Below are positions 1-5,751 of a DNA stretch of 9,692 bases, piece by piece. Origin of the DNA: Gemmatimonadota bacterium (lineage in GTDB: Bacteria > Latescibacterota > UBA2968 > UBA8231); the NCBI GenBank assembly GCA_009845645.1, contig VXZF01000119.1, forward strand, positions 1-9,692, given 5' to 3'. Position 1 is the stretch's first letter. The number at the start of each line of letters is the position of its first letter. The notes beneath the pieces were generated by a model. It ran no database searches. It worked only from the letters and a program-made list of their open reading frames with translations, and was not told the DNA's origin. The position numbers and the translations under genes are program-made.

Positions 1-509
1 TGGATATATTAGTAGAATCTCGTAACTTACTGGAAGACAATGGGCTACAGATAGAAATCGTCAGTGCCGGTGGCACGGGTTCGTACGAACTCAGTGCCCT
101 CCACGACGGGGTCACTGAACTCCAAGCTGGCGGCGGCGTGTTCATGGACGTCATGTATCGCCGGAAATGTCACGTCGAAGCGCTCACCCCCGCCCTAACG
201 GTACTCACCTCGATCACCAGCCGCGCGGCTGACCGAGTCGTCGTCGATGCTGGCTTTAAGACGCTGTCGTCCGGCCACCAGCCGCCGGAGGTGTTGGGCC
301 GGGACGATCTGCGCTTGCGCGGCCTGTCTGCCGAACACGGGATCTTCGACATCGTAGAAGGTCAGGCCGGCCCGGCTTTGGGTGAGCGGATCGAATTGCT
401 TGTCGGTTATTCCGATTCGACGACCTTTTTGCACAATTACTTTGTCGCCGTCCGCAAGGGGCGCGTGGAGAAAATATGGGACATCTCGGCGCGGGGCCTC
501 TTGCGCTGA
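1..509 (+). CDS. D-threonine aldolase / D-serine dehydratase-like PLP enzyme, C-terminal part (5' end outside window)
   Basis: The reading frame is open from base 3, so the gene begins upstream of the window and 168 residues are visible. Fold-type III (alanine racemase-fold) PLP enzymes of the DSD1 / D-threonine aldolase group cleave or dehydrate D-hydroxy amino acids in the cytoplasm, using PLP and a divalent metal. Visible family marks are SAGGTGSYE (phosphate-binding region), ELQAGGGVFMD, the GLSAEHG segment, and a C-terminal beta domain with LLVGYSDSTTFLHN and ending in ARGLLR. The PLP lysine lies in the missing N-terminal part. The pair that usually binds metal near the C-terminus (His-x-Cys or His-x-Asp) reads Tyr-Ser-Asp here (Tyr codon 408-410), so metal dependence is uncertain. 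A GTG at 138 is internal, not the start. HU follows after 28 bases on the same strand. The family is fairly sure; the substrate is unknown. Confidence 0.8.
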   Translation, partial: DILVESRNLLEDNGLQIEIVSAGGTGSYELSALHDGVTELQAGGGVFMDVMYRRKCHVEALTPALTVLTSITSRAADRVVVDAGFKTLSSGHQPPEVLGRDDLRLRGLSAEHGIFDIVEGQAGPALGERIELLVGYSDSTTFLHNYFVAVRKGRVEKIWDISARGLLR

Positions 510-526
510 CGCCGAGTAATAGCAAC

Positions 527-530
527 GGAG
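527..530 (+). promoter_or_regulatory. Shine-Dalgarno of the HU gene
   Basis: GGAG lies 7 bases before the ATG at 538, in the 28-base gap after the upstream stop. It is the clearest ribosome-binding site on the left side and fixes the HU start. Confidence 0.7.
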
Positions 531-537
531 AAAACAG

Positions 538-810
538 ATGACTAAAGCCGAAATCGCCCAGCAGCTAGCCCGGAGTACTGGCCTTTCCCAAGTGGACACC
601 GCGGCCGTTATCGAGGGGTTCATCGAAGCCATAGCCCAAGCATTGGAAAAGGGAGACCACGTCGAAATCCGTGGCTTTGGTACCTTCAAGGTCGTGGAGC
701 GTGCACCGCGCACCGGCCGCAACCCCAAAGCCGGCGCGACCATCGCAATCCCCAAGCGCAAGACCCCGACTTTCAAACCCTCCAACGCCGTAAAGAACAG
801 AATCGTCTAG
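538..810 (+). CDS. HU/IHF-family nucleoid DNA-binding protein
   Basis: A 90-residue protein, the standard length for HU. HU dimers bind and bend DNA non-specifically and compact the nucleoid. The N-terminal helical dimerisation body (MTKAEIAQQLA, then a second helix to about residue 40) is followed by the signature RGFGTFKV at about 45-52. The beta-arm carries GRNP (about 60-63) and an IPKRKTPTFKPS segment, with Pro in the arm-tip region that intercalates into DNA. The C-terminal helix is FKPSNAVKNRIV. The start is well set by GGAG seven bases upstream. The sulfatase-like gene begins 7 bases after the stop with no Shine-Dalgarno of its own, so the two are probably co-transcribed. HU and IHF subunits cannot be separated with certainty here; the generic HU-beta-like form fits best. 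Confidence 0.95.
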   Translation: MTKAEIAQQLARSTGLSQVDTAAVIEGFIEAIAQALEKGDHVEIRGFGTFKVVERAPRTGRNPKAGATIAIPKRKTPTFKPSNAVKNRIV

Positions 811-817
811 CGCTAAC

Positions 818-1921
818 ATGAACCTGCTGTTGATTTCGGTCGATAGCCTGCGCTTGGACTTTGCCCCCGGGATCAGTGCGGCTGTACGCACGCCCCGATT
901 TTCCGCTTTGACGCGCGATTTTCACCTCTGTCAGCACTGCTTTTCGGTTTCTTCGGCAACTCGTCCGGTCCACACCTCGATTTTTACCGGGCTATACCCG
1001 TTTGAACACGGCATCGAAGGCCAGCATTCCCCCGCTATGCGGCAGGGCGCGGCCGACCTTTTCGACCTCTGCCGTCGAGCTGGCTATGCGGTCGGCGCGT
1101 TCTCAGAGGCCCCAGACATTTTCACCGGACTAAGCTACGCTGACTATATAGCTCCCTTGCCAGACGACGAGCAACTCACCGGCTGGCTGCAACGCCGCGA
1201 GCCGACCGTTCTCTTTATTCACTACTGGAGCGTTCATCCTCCTTACGGTGCTGCAGACGGGCTAGCCTTTGGGGAAGTAGGCCGGTTGCTGACGGCTGGG
1301 CGTATTGACTTAGTACAGACGCGCTATCGCGCAGCCATTGAACAGCTCTTCGAGCGACTCATCGCCCGGCTGTTGGCCGCCTTAGACCTAAGCGCATGGG
1401 CTGTTTTCATCATCAGCGACCACGGCCAGAGCTGGCGGGACGACGAACCCTATCACGGCCAGACCTTGTGCAACGACGTGCTGCGGGTGCCTCTATACTA
1501 CCGACTTCCCTCGCAGGAACCCGTCGGACGCACCCTCATTTCGCTGGTGGATCTCTTCCCGACTTTTTTATCACTGTTGCAGTTGGATTATCCCTATCGC
1601 GGCTTTGCCTGCGACATCCGCACCTCTTCTTCACCTGAGTATTGCTTAGCCGAGATTGACCCTGGCCCGGCCGCGCAATACGGACGCCAGTGGTCTCTTT
1701 TTGATGCCAGCGCCAAATTCACCTGCGATCAATCGACCCAGCGCGAGACCATGGTCGAAACGTTTAGCGAGCAGCCGCTCCCAGCGCTCGATACTCGCCC
1801 ATACCACCAAGCGTACGCAGCGCTCAGAGCAGCTTCCAGATATGTACAAGCAGAGTTTACCCCAGCCGCTGATCGCGCGATATTGGAGCAGCGGCTGCGC
1901 GCCTTGGGTTATCTCGATTGA
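818..1921 (+). CDS. Sulfatase-fold (alkaline phosphatase superfamily) hydrolase with Thr as predicted nucleophile
   Basis: A 367-residue protein with the sulfatase fold. The N-terminal strand NLLLISVDSLR supplies the first metal ligand, Asp9. The catalytic block SSATRPVHTSIFTG follows. Aligned on the C-x-P-x-R...LTG sulfatase signature, the position that becomes formylglycine is Thr48 (T-R-P-V-H) and the signature Arg is His52. Metal-site residues continue with FIISDHG (Asp201, His202) and YHG (His213). FIHYWSVHPPY (about 133-143) is a typical mid-protein element. The C-terminus RLRALGYLD is the usual end of this family, so the gene is complete. There is no signal peptide, since the first strand starts at residue 2, so it is probably cytosolic. 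With Thr it cannot be a formylglycine sulfatase; a phosphatase, phosphodiesterase or phosphonate-type hydrolase is more likely. The substrate is unknown. The 3' end overlaps the opposing GNAT gene by 13 bases. Confidence 0.85.
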   Translation: MNLLLISVDSLRLDFAPGISAAVRTPRFSALTRDFHLCQHCFSVSSATRPVHTSIFTGLYPFEHGIEGQHSPAMRQGAADLFDLCRRAGYAVGAFSEAPDIFTGLSYADYIAPLPDDEQLTGWLQRREPTVLFIHYWSVHPPYGAADGLAFGEVGRLLTAGRIDLVQTRYRAAIEQLFERLIARLLAALDLSAWAVFIISDHGQSWRDDEPYHGQTLCNDVLRVPLYYRLPSQEPVGRTLISLVDLFPTFLSLLQLDYPYRGFACDIRTSSSPEYCLAEIDPGPAAQYGRQWSLFDASAKFTCDQSTQRETMVETFSEQPLPALDTRPYHQAYAALRAASRYVQAEFTPAADRAILEQRLRALGYLD

Positions 1922-2469
1922 TCTGAGGGAACGAATCCGGGTTTTAGGGCCTGATAGTCCGCCCCCAAATGGGCAAAAATGTCGGCCCACCGGTGCGGGT
2001 AGGATGGATGGCTGTTATTGGGCAAGAAGCCTAACTTGATATAGCAGCGCAGAGCCGGAATGCGGAAATCGTCGGTCAACAAGTATATGGGCCTAGCGCC
2101 TAGCGCCTTGGCTTGGGCCACCGCCGCTGCTACGATGAATTTGCCTAGGCCTCGCCCCTGAAAGTCTGGGTGTACTGCAACCCAACCTATTTCCCAACAC
2201 GGCCGCAGTTCACGGGTGCGGTCGTTGCAACCTGTACAGGCGACGATCTGCCCCTCGCACTCGACGAAGAGTTGGACTCGAGTTCCTGCCAAGACGTCCT
2301 CTAGCCGCTGTCGATCCCAATGACCCAGCTCCCCGTTGGCCTGCAATAGAGCCAGCCAGCCCTCCTCGTCACCCGGCTGGTACGTCCGCAGTCGGCAGCC
2401 CTCTATCTCCGGCAAGTCCGGAGCCACCTCTCGCCCGTACCAGAGGATGAGTTGGGGCAAGGAACTCAA
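1909..2469 (-). CDS. GNAT-family N-acetyltransferase
   Basis: A 186-residue single-domain GNAT protein, which would transfer an acyl group (usually acetyl) from acyl-CoA to an amine. Motif A is clear: IGWVAVHPDFQGRGLGKF at about 94-111, with the pyrophosphate-binding QGRGLG at 104-109. An acidic ARPIYLLTDD strand and the ALRCYIKLGF segment (about 139-148, motif B region) follow. The first 25 residues are a less conserved extension. The start is TTG at 2469, chosen because AGGAAGG lies six bases upstream and the next in-frame starts would cut the fold. This TTG overlaps the TGA of the upstream nucleotidyltransferase (TTGA), so translation is probably coupled. It is the last gene of the - strand run, and its tail overlaps the sulfatase-like gene by 13 bases. 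The acceptor substrate cannot be read from the sequence. Confidence 0.88.
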   Translation of the reverse strand: MSSLPQLILWYGREVAPDLPEIEGCRLRTYQPGDEEGWLALLQANGELGHWDRQRLEDVLAGTRVQLFVECEGQIVACTGCNDRTRELRPCWEIGWVAVHPDFQGRGLGKFIVAAAVAQAKALGARPIYLLTDDFRIPALRCYIKLGFLPNNSHPSYPHRWADIFAHLGADYQALKPGFVPSDQSR

Positions 2470-2876
2470 GTGCGGCCTTCCTGACGCCGGAAGAGGGACG
2501 ACTTAAACTGCTCGGGGCGATGGGATTGGAGAACGACGATTTCGCACTGGGGGAAGGCTTCGGCCAAACCCGCTGGCCTCCTTTGGTCGTAACCGAGGGC
2601 GATAATATGGGGCGCGATCTCGCTGACGATGCGCAAAAAGTTACACCCTTCGTGGCCGAGACGGACTTCGGTGACTTCGGGCAGTTTCGCCAGCGCAGCT
2701 TTGCGCTCATCTTGGGATTGGTCGGGATAGTGCCCCTTGATGCGTCGGACGTTCTCGTCGCGGGCGACCACGACGAACAGTTCGTCGCCCAACGCAGCCG
2801 CCTGCGCGATGAAGGAGCGGTGGCCTGGGTGCAGATAATCAAAAGTGCCGCAGCACAGTACGCGAGTTTTACTCAT
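2466..2876 (-). CDS. Stand-alone cytidylyltransferase-fold nucleotidyltransferase, RibL (FAD synthetase)-like
   Basis: A 136-residue HIGH-type nucleotidyltransferase. The ATP/CTP-binding signature GTFDYLHPGH is at 10-19, followed by GDELFVVVARDENVRRIKG (about 30-48), LGYDQR (94-99) and a C-terminal HRPEQFKSS with Lys-Ser-Ser at 125-127. The length, the ARDENV..IKG segment, GYDQ and the KSS tail resemble archaeal-type FAD synthetase RibL (FMN + ATP to FAD) more than glycerol-3-phosphate or HldE-type cytidylyltransferases. The same fold serves many substrates, so FAD synthesis is inference. ATG at 2876 lies inside the end of the upstream SPOR gene (8-base overlap, ATGAGTAA), and the stop overlaps the TTG of the GNAT gene. 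This implies coupled translation. No riboflavin-pathway neighbour is visible to support the FMN assignment. Confidence 0.8.
   Translation of the reverse strand: MSKTRVLCCGTFDYLHPGHRSFIAQAAALGDELFVVVARDENVRRIKGHYPDQSQDERKAALAKLPEVTEVRLGHEGCNFLRIVSEIAPHIIALGYDQRRPAGLAEAFPQCEIVVLQSHRPEQFKSSLFRRQEGRT
2476..2482 (-). promoter_or_regulatory. Strong Shine-Dalgarno deciding the TTG start of the GNAT gene
   Basis: AGGAAGG on the - strand, six bases before the TTG at 2469. It lies inside the last codons of the upstream nucleotidyltransferase gene. It is the best Shine-Dalgarno match in the - strand run and supports the rare TTG start. Confidence 0.65.
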
Positions 2877-3369
2877 CAGCGCGCTGATCTATCCAATACT
2901 CGACACCGCGATCCTTGGCAAAAATGCGGCCAAAGCGGTCAGCGTCGGCGCGGTTGGCGAAATAGCCGATCCGCACCCGCACGCCAGCATCGCTCTGCAG
3001 GCTATAGGCCGGATAGCCCTCGTCCTTCAATTCGCGCACCTTCTGATCGGCGCGTTTCGCGTCCTGAAAGACGCCGACTTGAACGGTGAATTGGCCATCG
3101 GGATCAAAAAATACGGGGCTAGCGTCGCCGGTATCCTCGGTATCGCCGGTATCGCTAGCACCACTGGCGTCTCTGGTATCGCTAACATCGCTGGCACCGG
3201 CCGGGGTGGACACAGAGTCAGCCGGCGTTAAAATGACTATTTCGCTGCGGCCCGAGGGTTCGGATTCAGGGACCGGTTCGTCCTCTCGGACATCGCCGTC
3301 GGCGCATCCCCCGATCCAGAGGACTGTCCAAGAGAGCATCCATAGCCGATTGGGATTCGCCGCGCTCAA
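2869..3369 (-). CDS. SPOR-domain lipoprotein
   Basis: 166 residues from TTG at 3369. The frame stays open further upstream into hemL, but that part reads like out-of-frame sequence. TTG is preferred because it overlaps the hemL TGA (TTGA), has AAGG seven bases upstream (3377-3380), and gives a proper lipoprotein signal: Arg8, a hydrophobic stretch at 9-19 (LWMLSWTVLWI), then GGC with Cys22 as the lipidated residue. The next ATG (3339) would leave no positive n-region. After Cys22 comes an acidic linker, including a run of Asp-Thr/Ala-Ser/Gly tripeptides encoded by a 9-bp tandem repeat. The C-terminal SPOR domain is FTVQVGVFQDAKRADQKV... through RVRIGYFANRADADRF to the end. SPOR domains bind denuded septal peptidoglycan strands, so an envelope or cell-division role is likely. 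It overlaps the next gene by 8 bases. Confidence 0.85.
   Translation of the reverse strand: MSAANPNRLWMLSWTVLWIGGCADGDVREDEPVPESEPSGRSEIVILTPADSVSTPAGASDVSDTRDASGASDTGDTEDTGDASPVFFDPDGQFTVQVGVFQDAKRADQKVRELKDEGYPAYSLQSDAGVRVRIGYFANRADADRFGRIFAKDRGVEYWIDQRADE
3118..3198 (-). repeat. 9-bp imperfect tandem repeat (nine units) in the SPOR lipoprotein linker
   Basis: Nine consecutive 9-base units run from 3118 to 3198. On the + strand they approximate (G/C)(C)(C/T)GGTATC, for example gccggtatc, ctcggtatc, gccggtatc, tctggtatc. On the coding strand each unit is three codons giving Asp/Gly - Thr/Ala/Val - Ser/Gly/Glu/Arg. The unit length is a multiple of three, so gain or loss of a unit keeps the frame. 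Confidence 0.85.
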
Positions 3370-4655
3370 TGTATGGCCTTGAGCGCGGCAAAGTGAATGC
3401 GGAGCGTTTCTTCGATATCCCCTTCCCCATGGACGAGCGAGGGGAACATGCATTCGTATTGGGAGGGAGCCAGATAGAGGCCCCGCTCTAGGCAAGCCCA
3501 GAAATAGCGCTTAAAGCGCGTCAGATCGACTGTTTCGACGCTGGCAAAATCCACCACCGGTTGCGACGTAAAAAACATGCAGAGCATGGCACCGACTCGG
3601 TTTAGGGCGTAGTTCAAGCCTAATTTTTGCAGGTTGTCGGCCATGCCGGCCGCCAAGTCGGCGCAGCGGCTCTCCAGCGTTTCATAGACTCCGGGTTCAG
3701 ACAGCATGGTCAGTTGTTCCAAACCTGCGGCCATGGCGAGCGGGTTGCCCGATAAGGTGCCGGCCTGCGAGACCTTTATGCCCAGCGGAGATACGTTTTC
3801 CATGATCTCCCGCTTGCCACCGTATGCAGCAGCTGGCAAGCCACCCCCGACGATCTTGCCCAAGCACGTCAGGTCGGGCATCACCTCATAGCGCTCTTGC
3901 GCCCCACCTGGGCCGACGCGGAACCCGGTAATGACCTCGTCAAAAATGAGGACGATCCCCTCTTCGTCGGCTATTTGGCGCAGCGCGGGGAGAAAACCCT
4001 CGCGCGGAGGCACGGTTCCCATGTTGCCGGCCACCGGCTCGACGATGATGGCGGCAATCTGCCCGCTATTCTCCCGTGCAGCCGCGCTCACGGCAGCCGC
4101 GTCGTTATACGGCAGCGTCAAGGTCGAATCAACCACGCTTTGTGGCACGCCTGGGCTGGTGGGAACCCCCAAGGTCAGGGCCGAAGACCCAGCCTCGCTC
4201 AAGAAGCTGTCTCCATGCCCGTGCCAGCAGCCTTCGAATTTGGCGATTTTGTCCCTGCCGGTATGGCCGCGGGCCAAGCGCACCGCCGCCATCGTCGCCT
4301 CGGTTCCCGAACTGACCATCCGCACCATTTCGATGGAGGGCACCATCTCTACAATGCGCTTGGCCAGCGCGATTTCCAGCTCCGTCGGGGCACCAAAACT
4401 GGTCCCCTTTGCACAGGCTTGCTGCACAGCTTTTACGACGCGGGGATGGGCATGACCGAAAATGAGTGGCCCCCAAGAGCACACGTAGTCGATGTATTCG
4501 CGGCCATCGATATCAAAAATCCGCGAACCAGCCCCCCGGTCTATAAATCGAGGGCCACCACCCACCGCGCCAAAAGCCCGGGCCGGACTGTTCACGCCTC
4601 CGGGAATGACCTGCTGTGCTTGGGCAAAGGCTGCTGCGGATCTAGGTGCCGACAT
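3366..4655 (-). CDS. hemL: Glutamate-1-semialdehyde 2,1-aminomutase
   Basis: A 429-residue PLP enzyme that converts glutamate-1-semialdehyde to 5-aminolevulinate, the last step of the C5 route to tetrapyrroles, in the cytosol. The length is the family norm. Visible marks: VIPGGVNSPARAF (about 16-28), VCSWGPLIFGHAHP (58-71), the VSSGTEATM PLP-phosphate region (114-122), WHGHGDS (144-150), LIFDEVITGFR (236-246, with Asp239 contacting the PLP pyridine), and LGKIVGGGLP, where Lys267 is the Schiff-base lysine. QAGTLSGNP follows. The start at 4655 fits known N-termini (short MSAPRS lead, then AFAQAQQVIPGG). Only a weak Shine-Dalgarno (GAG) is visible. It heads the second block of the - strand run, after a 118-base gap with a candidate promoter. 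The stop overlaps the TTG start of the SPOR gene. A paralogous aminotransferase is unlikely given the match along the whole length. Confidence 0.96.
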   Translation of the reverse strand: MSAPRSAAAFAQAQQVIPGGVNSPARAFGAVGGGPRFIDRGAGSRIFDIDGREYIDYVCSWGPLIFGHAHPRVVKAVQQACAKGTSFGAPTELEIALAKRIVEMVPSIEMVRMVSSGTEATMAAVRLARGHTGRDKIAKFEGCWHGHGDSFLSEAGSSALTLGVPTSPGVPQSVVDSTLTLPYNDAAAVSAAARENSGQIAAIIVEPVAGNMGTVPPREGFLPALRQIADEEGIVLIFDEVITGFRVGPGGAQERYEVMPDLTCLGKIVGGGLPAAAYGGKREIMENVSPLGIKVSQAGTLSGNPLAMAAGLEQLTMLSEPGVYETLESRCADLAAGMADNLQKLGLNYALNRVGAMLCMFFTSQPVVDFASVETVDLTRFKRYFWACLERGLYLAPSQYECMFPSLVHGEGDIEETLRIHFAALKAIH

Positions 4656-4705
4656 GAGTCCATCTCAGAAGCTGTTGACTTGAAAGAAGCGCATTTAATC
4701 CAATG

Positions 4706-4734
4706 AATATCTGACCAACTCGACCGATGCGCAA
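4706..4734 (-). promoter_or_regulatory. Candidate sigma-70-like promoter for the hemL block
   Basis: In the AT-richer 118-base gap (4656-4773), the - strand reads TTGCGC, 17 bases, GATATT. These match the -35 and -10 consensus at 3/6 and 4/6. Transcription would start near 4699, giving a leader of about 44 bases before the hemL ATG. The match is weak. The main support is that this is the only sizeable gap in the - strand run. Confidence 0.22.
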
Positions 4735-4765
4735 TAATGGCAAATCCCTATCCCGTTCTCTATCG

Positions 4766-4788
4766 GATCAGGGCTAGCTCCACTGATC
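4766..4788. repeat. Small inverted repeat at the 3' end of the THUMP-protein gene
   Basis: GATCAG (4766-4771) and CTGATC (4783-4788) are perfect inverted arms around an 11-base spacer. Two further GC pairs could form with one bulged A. It spans the TAG stop of the - strand gene. No U-run follows on the transcript, so it is not a classic intrinsic terminator. It could slow 3'-end decay or be chance. Confidence 0.35.
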
Positions 4789-5751
4789 TACTTGTAAGAG
4801 TTCAGCATCTTTCTCTGCCAAACGTTCCAGGACGACCAGCCGATACGCCCGCCCACGCTCGTGCATCTCCAAGTCGGCCAAGACTTCCAGAGGATAGTCC
4901 TCGGCTTCCAAAAGGGCGATGAAGTGATCAAAATCAGCGACTTGAACCACGGCAATTCCACCGGCGCGCAACACCCGCGCCAATTCGGCCAACTCAGCGG
5001 CAGGGTTTTCTCCGGCCAAGCTGAACGCGTAATCGAGGTGCTCGCCCACAAAAGGCAGATGATCCAGCGCGGCGATTAGGTGAGCTGGGATACCTACTAG
5101 CAGGCGCGGCACAAATGCCTCTTGTAGTGCGGCCAATTCGCACGGGTCGCGGCGCGCCCACAAGACGCATGCCCCCGGCTGCATGGCCACCAAGCGGGCC
5201 AAGCAATACGCCACGGCCGCATTCGGCTCTATGCCCTCCCCTAGCCGCAATCCCAACAGGGCACGCCGTCCGGTCAGTTGCAAGTGAAGGCGCAGCAGGT
5301 GCGGCCCTTTGCCTGGACGCAATCCGTGCTTATCGCGCAAAACCGCCGCCACGGCTGCGGTTAGCTCGGCCGCATTGAATCGGTACCGGCCCCGCAACGT
5401 CGCGCTCAGGGCAAAGGCGTGGGTATCAATCGCCGAGGACTGGACCTGAGCGAGGCTTTTGGCCGGAGTCAGATCGCAGCGGGCGATGCGTTTGCAGATG
5501 TATTCGAGGCCCGGTCGCCCCACCGTAACGCCGTGCATCTGAACGAGTAAACCGGAACACTGCATGGCCGAGCGCAACTGTAGCAGCCGTCCCGGGCTAC
5601 GCTTGTACGTGAAGAAAATTTGGCCCACGCGCCCGCCCGGTTCGACATTGACCTGCTGCACCTCGGGCGCGTACTCGCGCAACTCGTCGAGTGCCACCGC
5701 CTCCAACCCGCTCGGCACCGCGATCCAATAGCGATAGATCTTGTCGGCCAT
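4774..5751 (-). CDS. THUMP-domain, RNA methyltransferase-like protein with degenerate methyltransferase domain
   Basis: A 325-residue protein. The N-terminal two thirds look like the THUMP-bearing half of Trm14/RlmL-type RNA methyltransferases: YWIAVPSGLEAVALDELRE (8-26), FALSATLRGRYRFNAAEL (113-130), then HLLRLHLQLTGRRALLGLRL (151-170). THUMP domains bind structured RNA, chiefly tRNA acceptor stems. EPNAAVAYCLARLV (175-188) is the lead-in to the Rossmann methyltransferase domain. Where the SAM loop (about DPxCGSGT) belongs, the protein has VLWARRDPCELA (197-208). I find no (D/N)PPY-type catalytic motif before AELARVLRAGG (255-265). The domain is also shorter than usual. The protein may bind RNA without methylating it, or bind SAM atypically. 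Its ATG overlaps the stop of the M16 gene by one base (TAATG). I checked the alternative frames for a frameshift and found none restoring the motifs. Confidence 0.7.
   Translation of the reverse strand: MADKIYRYWIAVPSGLEAVALDELREYAPEVQQVNVEPGGRVGQIFFTYKRSPGRLLQLRSAMQCSGLLVQMHGVTVGRPGLEYICKRIARCDLTPAKSLAQVQSSAIDTHAFALSATLRGRYRFNAAELTAAVAAVLRDKHGLRPGKGPHLLRLHLQLTGRRALLGLRLGEGIEPNAAVAYCLARLVAMQPGACVLWARRDPCELAALQEAFVPRLLVGIPAHLIAALDHLPFVGEHLDYAFSLAGENPAAELAELARVLRAGGIAVVQVADFDHFIALLEAEDYPLEVLADLEMHERGRAYRLVVLERLAEKDAELLQVDQWS

Noticed and set aside
195..785. A 196-codon - strand frame across the PLP enzyme and HU genes
   Set aside because: It is antisense to two clear genes, with no family resemblance and no ribosome-binding site.
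3118..3198. The short tandem repeat as a CRISPR array
   Set aside because: Units are 9 bp with no spacers and sit in frame inside a coding linker.
2520..3231. Two + strand frames (2520-3089 and 2845-3231) over the nucleotidyltransferase and SPOR genes
   Set aside because: They are shadows of the - strand genes. The second looks protein-like (Ile/Ala/Gly-rich) only because it reads the 9-bp repeat on the wrong strand.
3370..3495. N-terminal extension of the SPOR protein to the upstream ATG at 3495
   Set aside because: It lies inside hemL, looks like out-of-frame translation, and would bury the lipoprotein signal at residue 64.
3897..4706. A 269-codon open frame on the + strand over hemL
   Set aside because: It is fully antisense to a well-conserved hemL, has no recognisable domain, and its composition follows from the GC-rich hemL codons.
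4766..4788. The inverted repeat as a rho-independent terminator
   Set aside because: The stem is only six perfect pairs, overlaps the stop codon, and no U-run follows on the transcript strand.
4994..5206. A frameshift explaining the lost SAM motif of the THUMP protein
   Set aside because: The alternative frame here shows no glycine-rich SAM loop or DPPY motif, and the main frame regains family-like sequence (ELARVLRAGG) downstream without a shift.
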